Assembly: GCF_010365785.1 (NCBI RefSeq)
Contig: NZ_CP048387.1
Span: 744,001 to 808,000, forward strand
Length of the DNA stretch: 64,000 bases
DNA from: Spiroplasma sp. TIUS-1
Lineage (GTDB): Bacteria; Bacillota_I; Bacilli_A; Mycoplasmatales; Mycoplasmataceae
Direction of reading: 5' to 3'
Each line of letters begins with the position of its first letter. The first letter of the stretch is position 1. Both the position numbers and the translations under genes were made by a program. Below, piece by piece: positions 23,750-34,354 of this stretch. Under the pieces are notes generated by a model. The model searched no databases. It saw only the letters and a list, made by a program, of their open reading frames with translations, and had not been told where the DNA came from.

Positions 23750-24241
23750 ATGCCAAAACAAAACATTCATCCTAAATATTTCGATGAAGCTCAATTTATT
23801 TGTGTTACATGTAATTCAAAATTCGACATGGGTACAACATTGTCAGAAGAAGTAAGAGTTGATACTTGTTCTAAGTGTCATCCATTCTATACTGGTAAAC
23901 AAACGTTTGCCAATGCAGAAGGTCGTGTTGAAAAATTCAAAGAAAAATTTGCTAAGAAAGATGCAATGGCAACTGCACCAAAAACTACAGTTGCAAAAGT
24001 ACCTGAGAAAAAAGCAAAGGCAGTTGTTATGGATTTAAGTGATCTTAAAGATTACAACAAATCAGCAACAGTTGAGAAAAAAGTTGAAGCCAAAACTGCA
24101 ACAGCTACTACAGCAGCAAAGAAAACTGAAGTTAAAGCAACAACAACTACAGCAGCAAAGAAAACTGAAGTTAAAGCAACAACAACTACAGCAGCAAAGA
24201 AAACTGAAGTTAAAAGTGAAAAACCAAAAGAAAAAAAATAG
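23750..24241 (+). CDS. rpmE: 50S ribosomal protein L31 with Ala/Thr/Lys repeat extension
   Basis: Residues 1-75 are a zinc-type L31: MPKQNIHPKYFDEAQFICVTC, a Cys pair at CVTC and a second at CSKC, then HPFYTGKQ. Bacterial L31 usually ends near residue 70-90; here about 85 more residues follow, rich in Lys/Ala/Thr, with the 13-residue unit TTAAKKTEVKATT repeated about three times. AAGGAG precedes the ATG. The tail could bind rRNA or another polyanion, but that is inference. Own transcription unit with a terminator. Confidence 0.93.
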   Translation: MPKQNIHPKYFDEAQFICVTCNSKFDMGTTLSEEVRVDTCSKCHPFYTGKQTFANAEGRVEKFKEKFAKKDAMATAPKTTVAKVPEKKAKAVVMDLSDLKDYNKSATVEKKVEAKTATATTAAKKTEVKATTTTAAKKTEVKATTTTAAKKTEVKSEKPKEKK

Positions 24242-24260
24242 TTTAAATGCTATTTTTTAT
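24233..24260 (+). terminator. Terminator of rpmE
   Basis: AAAAAATAG and CTATTTTTT pair around TTTAAATG; the rpmE stop codon is in the stem. Confidence 0.8.
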
Positions 24261-24295
24261 TTTAAAAATAATTTAAAAAAAACTTCTTTTAAAAG

Positions 24296-24324
24296 AAAAA
24301 ACAACTACTATGCAGTTGTTTTTT
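24296..24324. terminator. Bidirectional terminator between rpmE and fba
   Basis: AAAAAACAACT and AGTTGTTTTTT form a symmetric stem, so it can stop transcripts from both rpmE (plus) and fba (minus). Confidence 0.8.
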
Positions 24325-24487
24325 CTTTCTTGTTTTTTAATCCTTCAACGCCATGTAAGTTATAGGTTTTTAACCAGTTCCTTAATGACGATGAACTAAT
24401 ATTTCTTGTTGGTGCAAAGTTTTCAACTGTTGCTCCAGACTTTTTGTAATCTTTGATTATTTTTTCTTTATCAGTTCAATGAATCAA
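24308..24487 (-). pseudogene. Transposase-type helix-turn-helix remnant (about 59 aa)
   Basis: An open stretch downstream of fba encodes WTDKEKIIKDYKKSGA, then FAPTRNISSSSLRNWLK and HGVEGLKNKK. The spacing (helix, turn, SLRNW recognition helix, then a GLKNK tail) resembles the first half of IS3-type OrfA / HTH_28 proteins. There is no ATG and no ribosome binding site; only TTG or ATT could start it, and no transposase catalytic part follows. Most likely a decayed insertion-sequence fragment. It is transcribed through from fba up to the terminator. Confidence 0.5.
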
Positions 24488-24508
24488 GAAAAATATAAGT
24501 TAAGCTTA

Positions 24509-25399
24509 TTAAGCTTTTCCTTTACATCCAAAGATTGCTGTCAGTTCGTTAAATGTGTTTTGAATTGCTTTAAATCCTGGGTTTAATAATTTACGAGGAT
24601 CAAATCCTTTAGCTTCATCATCTAAGTCTTTTCTAGCTTCGATGTATGTACGAGTAGCATCTCTAAAAGACAATTGTAATTCTGTATTTACATTGATTTT
24701 TGAAATTCCTAAAGAAATAGCTTTTTGAACTTGTTCTGTAGGTATTCCTGAACCACCATGTAGTACCATTGGCAACTTAGCTGCATCTTGTAGAGATTCT
24801 AAAGTTTCAAATGATAATGTTTTTCATCATTCTGGATATTTACCATGAATGTTCCCAATTCCTGCAGCCAACATTGTTATTCCTAAACCAGCCATTTCTG
24901 ATGCTTGTTTTGGATCTCCAAGTTCACCTTGTCCTACAACTCCGTCTTCTTCACCACCAATTGAACCAATTTCTGCTTCAACTGATACTTCATATTTTTT
25001 AGCGAATGCAACAATTTCTTTTGTCTTCGCAATGTTTTCCTCATATGGTAAATGTGAACCATCGAACATTACTGATGAGTAACCTGCTTCGATACATTTT
25101 TTAGCCATTTCAAGTGATTGACCGTGGTCTAAGTGTAAAGCCACTGGTACAGTTATTTTTAATTCATCTAGTAAACCATTAACCATTCCTACTACTACTT
25201 TTACTCCACCCATGTATTTAATTGCACCTTCTGATGTTCCTAAAATAACTGGTGTGTTAGAAGCTTGAGCAGCTTCTAAAATTGCTTTAGTTCATTCTAA
25301 ATTGTTTATGTTGAAGTGACCAACTGCATATTTATTTTTATGCGCTGCATCAACCATAGCTTTAGAACTAACTAATTGTTTGTGATAAATCTTTGCCAT
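24509..25399 (-). CDS. fba: Class II fructose-bisphosphate aldolase
   Basis: 296 residues. Zinc-dependent cleavage of fructose 1,6-bisphosphate in glycolysis. HLDHGQS supplies the first zinc His and catalytic Asp, SVMFDGSHLPYEENI and VEAEIGSIGGEEDG follow, HGKYPEWW ends with two TGA Trp codons, and HGGSGIP is the phosphate loop. The start MAKIYHKQL includes an extra segment upstream of a TGA. Single gene with its own promoter region. Confidence 0.97.
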
Positions 25400-25693
25400 T
25401 TGTTTTTTTCCTTATATGTGTCTGCATATATTTTACCTCTTTATACTAAAATGTCTATCTATAAATAAAAATAGAGTTGAATAAAATTTTGAAAAGATTA
25501 ATGTATCAACCTTGTTCTTTTAAATTTAAATTCACCATATTTGTTGCTGCTCTTTCATAACTAATATCGTTTATATATCAACCTACTTCAAGTCTTTCTT
25601 TTTGAACTTTTAATTTTAAGTTTAGAGCACATTATATTGTTAAAGAGTTTGTACAACTTAAATAAAAAAATAGAAGCTAGCTTCTATTTAATA
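25400..25693. other. Gap between fba and the secreted-protein gene, with a relict open stretch
   Basis: Contains the fba upstream region, the terminator at 25664-25689, and on minus (about 25456-25638) some 60 codons read through two TGA Trp codons, including VQKERLEVGWYIND and SYERAATNMVN. No start codon with a ribosome binding site is visible and no family is recognised; it may be a decayed gene end. Confidence 0.4.
25664..25689 (-). terminator. Terminator of the secreted-protein gene
   Basis: AAATAGAAGC-TA-GCTTCTATTT perfect stem followed by Ts on minus. Confidence 0.88.
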
Positions 25694-26485
25694 TTAATCT
25701 CTTTTTACATCTATTACGTAAGCAGTATTACCTCGAACACTTGCTTTAACTCCTTCTTCTGTAGGACTAATGTAAAAGAATAATGATAATGTTTCGCCTT
25801 CTTTCATATTTGCAATATCTTCATCTGTAATTGGTCTTTGAGTATTATTATTTGTCATAACACTATAATTTAAAAATCTTGCATAATTTCCTACAACTAA
25901 TGACAATGGATTACCCGGATCAAATGCAAAAGTTTGAATAACCATTACTTCAAAAAATTTAATTATTGATTTTTGATCTTTGTTATAATCTCAATTCAAT
26001 TCAAGCGGTCCATGCCCCATATCAATTAAATTAAAGGAATTAAATTTGAAATACAATTTTAAAAATCCTTCACCATGTACTCCATTTTCAACACCTAATT
26101 TAGTTGGAACAATTTTAACAAAATAATATTGTTGCATTGATGAATTGAAACCTAAAATATCTTCTACTGTAATTGGTTCGCCTGTTACAGCACTTACCAT
26201 ACTTTCGATTTCTGTGTAATGTTCAAATATCAAACCTGTTCTTGATTCTAATTGTCTAATTATACTTCTTTCAAATTTTTCAATTGTATTTCCAAAAATT
26301 ACTCCTCCATAACCAATTTCATTTAAATTTAAAGGCATATATTCGAATTGAGATAAATCTTGGATAATTTCTCTATCATCATTTCTTGTTAATTTTTGAT
26401 TAATAGTTTCGCTGTTAATAACTATTGGCGTAGCAGCTGAGATACCTACAGCTGAGATTCCAATTAAACTTAGTAAAATTTTCAT
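25694..26485 (-). CDS. Secreted or surface protein, no recognised family (263 aa)
   Basis: The N-terminus MKILLSLIGISAVGISAATP is a signal peptide or uncleaved anchor; no lipobox Cys. The mature part has no other membrane helix, is rich in Asn, Glu and aromatic residues, and has alternating beta-like segments (MPLNLNEIGYGGVIFGN, QQYYFVKIVPTKLG, GETLSLFFYISPTEEG). One TGA Trp joins the halves. GGGAG lies upstream of the ATG, and a TTGGAA palindrome covers the -35 position. Own transcription unit. Confidence 0.65.
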
Positions 26486-26504
26486 ATATATTCTCCCTAT
26501 GTAT

Positions 26505-26534
26505 AATATAACATTAATTTGGAAATTATTCCAA
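26505..26534 (-). promoter_or_regulatory. Probable promoter overlapped by a TTGGAA palindrome
   Basis: On minus, TTGGAA, 18 bases, then TATATT, 20 bases before the start codon of the secreted-protein gene. The -35 is one arm of TTGGAA-TAAT-TTCCAA, a candidate operator. Confidence 0.45.
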
Positions 26535-26665
26535 ATTATTTAAATATTTGATAAAAACTAGCAATGTAATTCAGTACTCGATTTTTATTAATATTTAAAA
26601 GAACAGTATTAAATAATTTATTTAAGTTTAGTTCATTTTGTACTTTGTTTACTTCATTTAAATAA

Positions 26666-26694
26666 AAATACCCCCATTAATTTGGGAGTATTTA
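26666..26694 (-). terminator. Terminator of rpoE
   Basis: AAATACTCCC pairs with GGGGGTATTT (one T-G wobble, eight-base loop) then Ts on minus, directly after the rpoE stop. Confidence 0.8.
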
Positions 26695-26696
26695 TT

Positions 26697-27083
26697 TTAA
26701 TATTCGTCTTCTTCGTCTTCTAAATCTTCTGTCTTAACATCTAATTCAGTTTCATTTGCATCAACTTCAAAATCCATTGTTTCTTCAGCCATTTCTGCTT
26801 CATCAAAGAATTCTGTAGTTTCAAAATTATCTAAATAGTCATATTGTTTTTTAATTTCATCTAATTTTAAGTTTTTTCTTAATGCTCAGTTTCCATCAGC
26901 TGTAAGTGCAAATCTGTTATCTAATACTAGATCTGAATATAAATCTGCTAATAAATCATTTTTATCTGATTTACTTAACTTCATGTCTTTTGAAATTTCT
27001 GTTCATATTTTTTCAAAAGATACTGTTTCTTCTTTTGATTTATCAAGTAAGTTAAATACTTGTTCTATTATTGAATGGTTCAT
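26697..27083 (-). CDS. rpoE: RNA polymerase delta subunit
   Basis: 128 residues. The N-terminal HARE-HTH-like domain (MNHSIIEQVFNLLDKSKEET, then WTEISKDM, LYSDLVLDNRFALTADGNWALR) is followed by a strongly acidic tail ending EDEEDEY, the classic delta layout. Two TGA Trp codons break the open frame. Delta speeds core polymerase recycling and displaces RNA. Lies 40 bases behind the HD hydrolase gene. Confidence 0.9.
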
Positions 27084-27123
27084 AATGATACTCCTTTTAC
27101 AATTAATGTTATTCTATCAAATG

Positions 27124-28305
27124 TTAAGCGTATATATATACTTCTTTAATAGAATTCTTTCTATTAATTGACGAATTGATAATTCTACTTTTTTCACTTA
27201 GTGTAGATAATTTCCCATTTTCAACGAATACAACACTTTTTGGATCATTTTTTGGAAGATCTGAATATATTGCAACTTCTTTATACGGCATCACTTTGAA
27301 ATAGTATTTTGTATCTAGTGTTGATTTAAATTTTAATTCTGCAAATTCTTTTTTAGACAGTTTGAACGACACTTTATGAAAACGTCTATTAATTAATCTA
27401 TCACTTAGATCAGATAATATTTCATCTTCTTCACTAATCATTTCTGACATAATATTTGTTAGTTTGTGATCATCTAATAATTGAAATTTCTCAACTGAGA
27501 TTTCTTCATTATTAATTAATTCTTTTAAAAATTCAACTGAGTGTGAATTTTTAAAATTATAATTCTCCTTAACTAAATCTCTAATTCTTTCTAATCAAAA
27601 CATTGTTGTATATTTAAAACCTAATGACGTTTTGTGTCTATAAACTTGCTCGTACATATGATATCTTCCAACAAAATAATCTTCAATAGCATGGATAGCT
27701 TTTATTGAAAAAACAATTCTATTATCTTTTACATACATGTTAGACAAGATGTAGTCAATATCAAAATTAGAATATGGCACTCCAACATTAAAAGCATCTC
27801 TCATCATATAATCAAATCTATCTGCATCAATTTGAGAAGAAATTATTGAATTCATAATTTGATTTGCATGTTTACCCATTACTAATGAACACACTGATTC
27901 AATATCAATACTATAATTTTTTAATACTTTGTTAATTTGTGTATTACCTTTAATGATATCTACTGTATAAAGTTCATGAGCTTTAGTAGAAATACTTTCA
28001 AAGTTATGTGAAAATGGTCCATGACCAATATCGTGCAATAATCCCGCAATTTTTAAAAGTTTTTTTTCATCATCTTTAAGAATATTTTTCAATCCTTCTG
28101 AACTTACAAACCTATCTACAACATAAAATGTACCAACACAATGATTAAATCTTGTATGTGTAGCTGTCGGAAAAACAAACTCAGTTGAAGATAACTGTTT
28201 TATTCTTCTTAATCTTTGAAATTCTTTTGTATTTATTAAATCTAAATAAATTTGTTCATCAACAATTATTGATTTATAAATATTGTCTCGTATGATTTTT
28301 AGCAT
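27124..28305 (-). CDS. HD-domain phosphohydrolase (dGTPase/YwfO-like)
   Basis: 393 residues joined over one TGA. HTRFNHCVGTF and LLHDIGHGPFSH carry the metal-binding His and HD pair; IISSQIDADRFDYMMRDA contains the later Asp. This is the deoxynucleotide triphosphohydrolase-related family typified by B. subtilis YwfO. The C-terminal third is a variable domain ending SIKEVYIYA. One base separates it from gltX, so they are co-transcribed. Confidence 0.88.
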
Positions 28306-28306
28306 C

Positions 28307-29737
<1,431 letters not shown>

Positions 29738-29796
29738 TTAAACCTCAATGTATGTTTATTTTAACAAATAAAAAAGAACCCAATGGCTCCAATTTT

Positions 29797-30894
29797 TTAT
29801 CTATTGAATTTAAAGTGACAAACATCACCATCTTGAACGATGTATGTTTTACCTTCTAATCTCATTTTTCCTGCAGCTTTTAATTCTGATTCATTCTTGA
29901 AATTCATCATATCTTCATATGAATACACTTCAGCTTTAATAAATCCTTTTTCAAAATCTGTATGAATGATACCTGCGCAAACTGGTGCTGTTGATCCAGT
30001 TTTAAATTGTCAACCACGAGCTTCTTGTGGTCCACAAGTAAAATAAGTTTTTAGATCTAATAATTTATAAGCACTTTTGATTAGTAACTCTAATCCAGTT
30101 TCTTCAACTCCTAGTTCACTTAGAAAAACCATTTTTTCATCATGATCTAATTCAGATAATTCTTCTTCTAAACGTGCACAAATTTTTATGCATTCATTTC
30201 CATTAGCTTTAGCGTAATCACTTAATTTTTTATAGTTATCTGAATCTTCAGCAAGTTTATCATCATTAACATTTCCAACATAAATCATTTTTTTAGAAGT
30301 AAGCAGTTGGAATGACTTAGCCATTTCAAATTCATCATCAGTTAATTTAATTTGACTTATCATCAATGCTTCAGATAAACCTTTTTTAAGTTTAAGCAGC
30401 AAGTCATGTTCAACTATTGCTTCTTTATCTTTTCCACCTCGTGCTTTGGGGGCTATACGAGCAATTCTTTTATCAACAGATCCTTCATCAGCATAAATTA
30501 ATTCAAGTTGAATTGTTTCAATATCTCTAATTGGGTTAACACTTCCATCAACGTGTGTAATATCTTTTGATTCAAAACATCTTACTACTTGACAGATTGC
30601 ATCAGTTTCACGAATGTTTGCTAAGAAAGCATTTCCTAAACCTTCACCTCTTGAGGCTCCAGCAATTAATCCTGCAATATCTACAAATTCAATTGTTGTT
30701 GAAATTATTTTTTTTGAATTAAATACTTCAGCTAAATTATTTAATCTAACATCAGGAACTTCCACGACACCAACATTTGGATTAATTGTAGCAAAAGGAT
30801 AATTAGCTGCCTCGACTTTTGAATTTGTTATTGCGTTAAACAAAGTAGATTTCCCTACGTTTGGTAAACCTACAATTCCTACTTTTAATGCCAT
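29797..30894 (-). CDS. ychF: Redox-regulated ATPase/GTPase YchF (Obg family)
   Basis: 365 residues. G1 GLPNVGKST at residues 8-16, switch [18 protein letters not shown], a NKxD-type motif replaced by NVND in YVGNVNDD as in YchF proteins, which prefer ATP, and a C-terminal TGS domain with [32 protein letters not shown]. One TGA precedes the TGS domain. It lies downstream of parB but after a hairpin, and in many Firmicutes it sits in the same origin-proximal block. Confidence 0.95.
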
Positions 30895-30914
30895 GTTTTA
30901 TTTCTCCTTAATGT

Positions 30915-30944
30915 AAAAGTTAATTACGAATGTAATTAACTTTT
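30915..30944 (-). terminator. Hairpin after parB
   Basis: AAAAGTTAATTAC-GAAT-GTAATTAACTTTT is a perfect 13-bp stem covering the parB stop. Only four Ts follow, so termination may be partial, letting ychF be read through. Confidence 0.65.
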
Positions 30945-31827
30945 AATCTTCTAATAAATCTAAGATTTCTAAAATTCTATTTAAATCTTTATTATTTGAA
31001 TAATTGATAACTAATTTTTTCTTTTCGATTGAAACACGTGTTCCAAGTTTTTTTTGGATTACATCTTCTAAATGTTTGATTTCAAATGATTTTGGTTTTT
31101 CAGATTTTGTACCTGTTCCATCCATTGACTGAAATTTTATTAACATCTCAACTTCACGAGCTGTCATATTTTTTTCCATTACTTTTTTAAATAATGAGTT
31201 AAGCACTTCTGGTTTATCAATCAATACTAATAATGGTCTAACTTGACCAGTTGTTACTTTACCCTCTAGCAAAGCATTTTGGATATTAGTTGGGAATTTT
31301 AATAACCTCATAATGTTTGCAACATATGGTCTAGATTTTTTAATTTTTGTCGCTATTTGATCTTGAGTTAAGTTTAATTTTTTAGACATTTGATTATAAG
31401 CAATAGCTTCTTCAATATCTGTTAAATCAACACGCTGAATATTTTCAATAATAGCTAACTCTTCAATTTGTAACGAATTAAGTTTTAAAACTACTACAGG
31501 AACTTCTGTGAGTCCAGCTATTTTTGATGCCCTAAATCTCCTTTCACCAGCAACTATCTGAAAGTTGCTATTGTCAATTTTTGTTACAACAATTGGTTGA
31601 ATCAATCCATGTTCTTTAATTGATTCAGCAAGATTTTCTAATTCTTCTTGGTTAAAGTTTTTTCTAGGTTGGAATGGGTTTGTAATCATTGAAGATAAAG
31701 GAACAGTATTACTTTCAGCTGTCCTTAGTATTTCTTCTTTGTTATCCCCAAGGACTCCAACAACATCATCAACGTCATCACCAAGGATATCGTTTAGAGA
31801 TTGAAATGTATATTTTTTCTTAGCCAT
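30943..31827 (-). CDS. parB: Chromosome partitioning protein ParB (Spo0J)
   Basis: 294 residues. The N-terminal CTPase motifs NPFQPRKNF and GERRFRASK are intact, followed by the HTH LTQDQIATKIKKSRPYVANIMRLL and a C-terminal dimerisation segment. It overlaps parA by eight bases. ParB loads at parS sites near the origin; I found no convincing parS within the window. Confidence 0.95.
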   Translation of the reverse strand: MAKKKYTFQSLNDILGDDVDDVVGVLGDNKEEILRTAESNTVPLSSMITNPFQPRKNFNQEELENLAESIKEHGLIQPIVVTKIDNSNFQIVAGERRFRASKIAGLTEVPVVVLKLNSLQIEELAIIENIQRVDLTDIEEAIAYNQMSKKLNLTQDQIATKIKKSRPYVANIMRLLKFPTNIQNALLEGKVTTGQVRPLLVLIDKPEVLNSLFKKVMEKNMTAREVEMLIKFQSMDGTGTKSEKPKSFEIKHLEDVIQKKLGTRVSIEKKKLVINYSNNKDLNRILEILDLLED

Positions 31828-32587
31828 TATTTTTTAATACCTCTCTTGTAAACTCTGCATAAGATTTAGCAGCTTTGTTTGATTTATCATATTCATAAAT
31901 TGATTCACCCATCATTGGAGCTTCGGCAATTTTTATACTTCTAGGGATTAGTGCACTATAAGTTTTATCACCAAATGTTTTTTTAATTTCACCATAAACA
32001 TCTCTACATAATTTTGTTCTACTATCATACATTGTTACAAGAACACCTTCGATTTGTAGTTTTTGATTTTTAGATGCCTTGATTGCTTTTACTGTTTTTA
32101 ATAATTGAGCTACACCATGTAGTGCGTAGTGTTCTGCTTGAATAGGAATAATAATTGAATCAGATATTTCCAATACGCAAATATTAATTATTCCTAAACT
32201 AGGCGGACAGTCAATGATTATAAAATCATAAATATCTTTAAGTTGTTTAATGTCATTTTTTAAAACATTTACATATTGTTCTTTTTTTTCACCAAGAACA
32301 AAATCAAGTGAAGATATGTTTGAAGTACTTGCTATTAAATCTAAGTTTTCTTTTACTTCTTTTTGAATTACATCAATGTATTTTAGATTTTCAGTAAACA
32401 TATGAAAAATAGATTTAGTTGAATTACTAACTCTAAATCCAACACCAGATGAAGCGTTGTATTGTGAATCAACATCCATTAATAAAACTTTTTTACCTTC
32501 GATTGCTAGACCGCAAGCTAGGTTAATTGAAGTTGTTGTTTTTCCAACACCACCCTTTTGGTTGGTGATAGCAATAATTTTTCCCAT
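31820..32587 (-). CDS. parA: Chromosome partitioning ATPase ParA (Soj)
   Basis: 255 residues. Deviant Walker A KGGVGKTT at 11-18, DVDSQYNAS (A'), and IIDCPPSLG (Walker B). Partner of ParB in origin segregation; may also control initiation as Soj does. The order rsmG-parA-parB-ychF follows the Firmicute origin region. Confidence 0.95.
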   Translation of the reverse strand: MGKIIAITNQKGGVGKTTTSINLACGLAIEGKKVLLMDVDSQYNASSGVGFRVSNSTKSIFHMFTENLKYIDVIQKEVKENLDLIASTSNISSLDFVLGEKKEQYVNVLKNDIKQLKDIYDFIIIDCPPSLGIINICVLEISDSIIIPIQAEHYALHGVAQLLKTVKAIKASKNQKLQIEGVLVTMYDSRTKLCRDVYGEIKKTFGDKTYSALIPRSIKIAEAPMMGESIYEYDKSNKAAKSYAEFTREVLKNNG

Positions 32588-32628
32588 ATATTCCTCACTA
32601 TTTAATTTTACATTACATACCTAAAATG

Positions 32629-33345
32629 TTACTTTTTATTAACAATTACATCTTTTTTGATCTGAGAGTAATGCCTTGGATACTTAGGCGCCGTCTCAGA
32701 TATCTTTTTAAATTCAATATTATTTCTAATTCCTATTAATTCATTTTCATAAATCTGAATTTCTGATTGTTGAAATCCTAACTTATGAGGTTTTGTACCT
32801 AGTTCTTCAATTTCTTCTTTAACCGTACGAGCTTTAAGTCCAATGAATGAACCACCAACTTTAATTATTTGTGATGATATCTCTAATAAAATTGTTAAAC
32901 GTGCAACTGCTCTAGCCATTACAATATCTGCTTCATGTTTATGAATTTTTGATAAATCTTCAGCACGAGCATTTAAAGCTTGCACGTTTGTCAAACCTAG
33001 TTTATTAATTAACATTGTCAAAAATGTTGTTTTTTTATTATTTGAATCTATTAATACAAATTCAGAATTTTCAAATACAATTGCCAATACTAGACCTGGA
33101 AAACCGGCACCTGATCCAATATCAAATATTTTTTTATTGTTTAGTTTAAAACCTTTTGCCACAATTAGAGAATCAAAAAAATGTTTAACATAAACTTCTT
33201 CTTTATCAACTATAGTTGTTAAGTTATATTTTTTGTTTTCTTCAACAAGAAAATCAAAATAGATGCTTAACATTTCTAGTTGTTTATTAGTTAACTCAAT
33301 ATTTAACTCACTTTTAACTAAATTTTTAAAAGCTTGACTAGTCAT
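32629..33345 (-). CDS. rsmG: 16S rRNA m7G527 methyltransferase
   Basis: 238 residues; SAM-dependent. IFDIGSGAGFPGLVLA is motif I, FVLIDSNNKKTTFL motif II, and RAVARLTILLE the conserved RAVA segment. Lies 41 bases before parA. Confidence 0.95.
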   Translation of the reverse strand: MTSQAFKNLVKSELNIELTNKQLEMLSIYFDFLVEENKKYNLTTIVDKEEVYVKHFFDSLIVAKGFKLNNKKIFDIGSGAGFPGLVLAIVFENSEFVLIDSNNKKTTFLTMLINKLGLTNVQALNARAEDLSKIHKHEADIVMARAVARLTILLEISSQIIKVGGSFIGLKARTVKEEIEELGTKPHKLGFQQSEIQIYENELIGIRNNIEFKKISETAPKYPRHYSQIKKDVIVNKK

Positions 33346-33407
33346 TTTTACCTCACATTACATATTATTATATTTGACTATTTTTATTTAATCTCAAATA
33401 GAAAAAA

Positions 33408-33429
33408 ATACATTCGAATACGAATGTAT
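33408..33429 (-). terminator. Terminator of the BMP-type transporter operon
   Basis: ATACATTCG-AATA-CGAATGTAT perfect stem followed by seven Ts on minus, after the last permease gene. Confidence 0.9.
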
Positions 33430-33439
33430 CTTAATGTTT

Positions 33440-34354
33440 CTACCTTTGCGATTTGTCGAAGGTTTCACCGGCGACTTTTGGAGGTTTAGAGTATTTAGCC
33501 ATAACTACCATAACTGCTAGAGATATGATATATGGAAGTGCTTGAATTAACATTTTGTTATCAGCAAATCATGTACCTACTCCAATTGATGAACCAATAG
33601 CTTCTCCAAAACTAAATAATGTTGCAAATACTAGTGCTGCTGAAAATATAAATTTAGTTCTTCATTGACCAACAATCATGATTCCTAAAGCAAGGAAACC
33701 TCAACCTGCTGTATCACCACGGAATATTCCCGCAGTTCTACCAACTACGAACATAGCTCCTGCAAGTCCAGCAATTGCTGCTGAAACTGTCATTGCTATA
33801 AATCTATATTTAATAACACTAATACCTGCTGCTGCAACGGAGTGAGGGTTCTCACCACAAGCTGCATGTCTCATACCAGTTTTTGTAAATGCAAAGTATA
33901 CTCCAACAATAACTGCAATAGCTACAGCAATAACAATATAAAGGTTGAAGAACTTAGCATCTATGAATCAAATCCTTGTAAAGTTAGAAGCGACAAAGTC
34001 TGAACCATTAATTACTGTAATAAAGAATAGTCCTAGTCCTGAAGCCAAGATATTAATTGCTACACCTGAAACAATATGATTGGACTTCATCTTAATGGAA
34101 GCAAAGGAGTGCAATAGTGAGAATGCTGCTGCTGCTAACATTGCAAATATCATTCCCAATATCTGCATACCCTGGTTGTTACCACTTTTATTTGTATAGA
34201 ACCCGAATACTGAGAATACTAATGCCCCAATAATCATATAACCTTCAATAGCTATATTTACCATTCCTGATCTTTCTGCAATCATACCAGCCAATGATGC
34301 TAGAAGGAAAATGGCGAAGAATATTGATATGTTTCCAAATAAACTATTTAACAT
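33440..34354 (-). CDS. Nucleoside-type ABC permease, second subunit
   Basis: 304 residues, about eight helices. Family signatures: AERSGMVNIAIEGYMIIGA (compare LxxxGGxxNxGxEGxM of BMP-dependent and branched-type permeases), GVAINILASGL, and GENPHSVAAAGISVIKYRF, the cytoplasmic coupling loop. One TGA splits the frame. Its start overlaps the end of the first permease by 11 bases, with GGAGG ahead. Ends the operon. Confidence 0.9.

Noticed and set aside
31031-31046. AACACGTGTT palindrome inside parB resembling a parS site
   Set aside because: The centre CACGTG matches, but the flanks (GAAA and TTCC) are opposite to the TGTTTCACGTGAAACA consensus.
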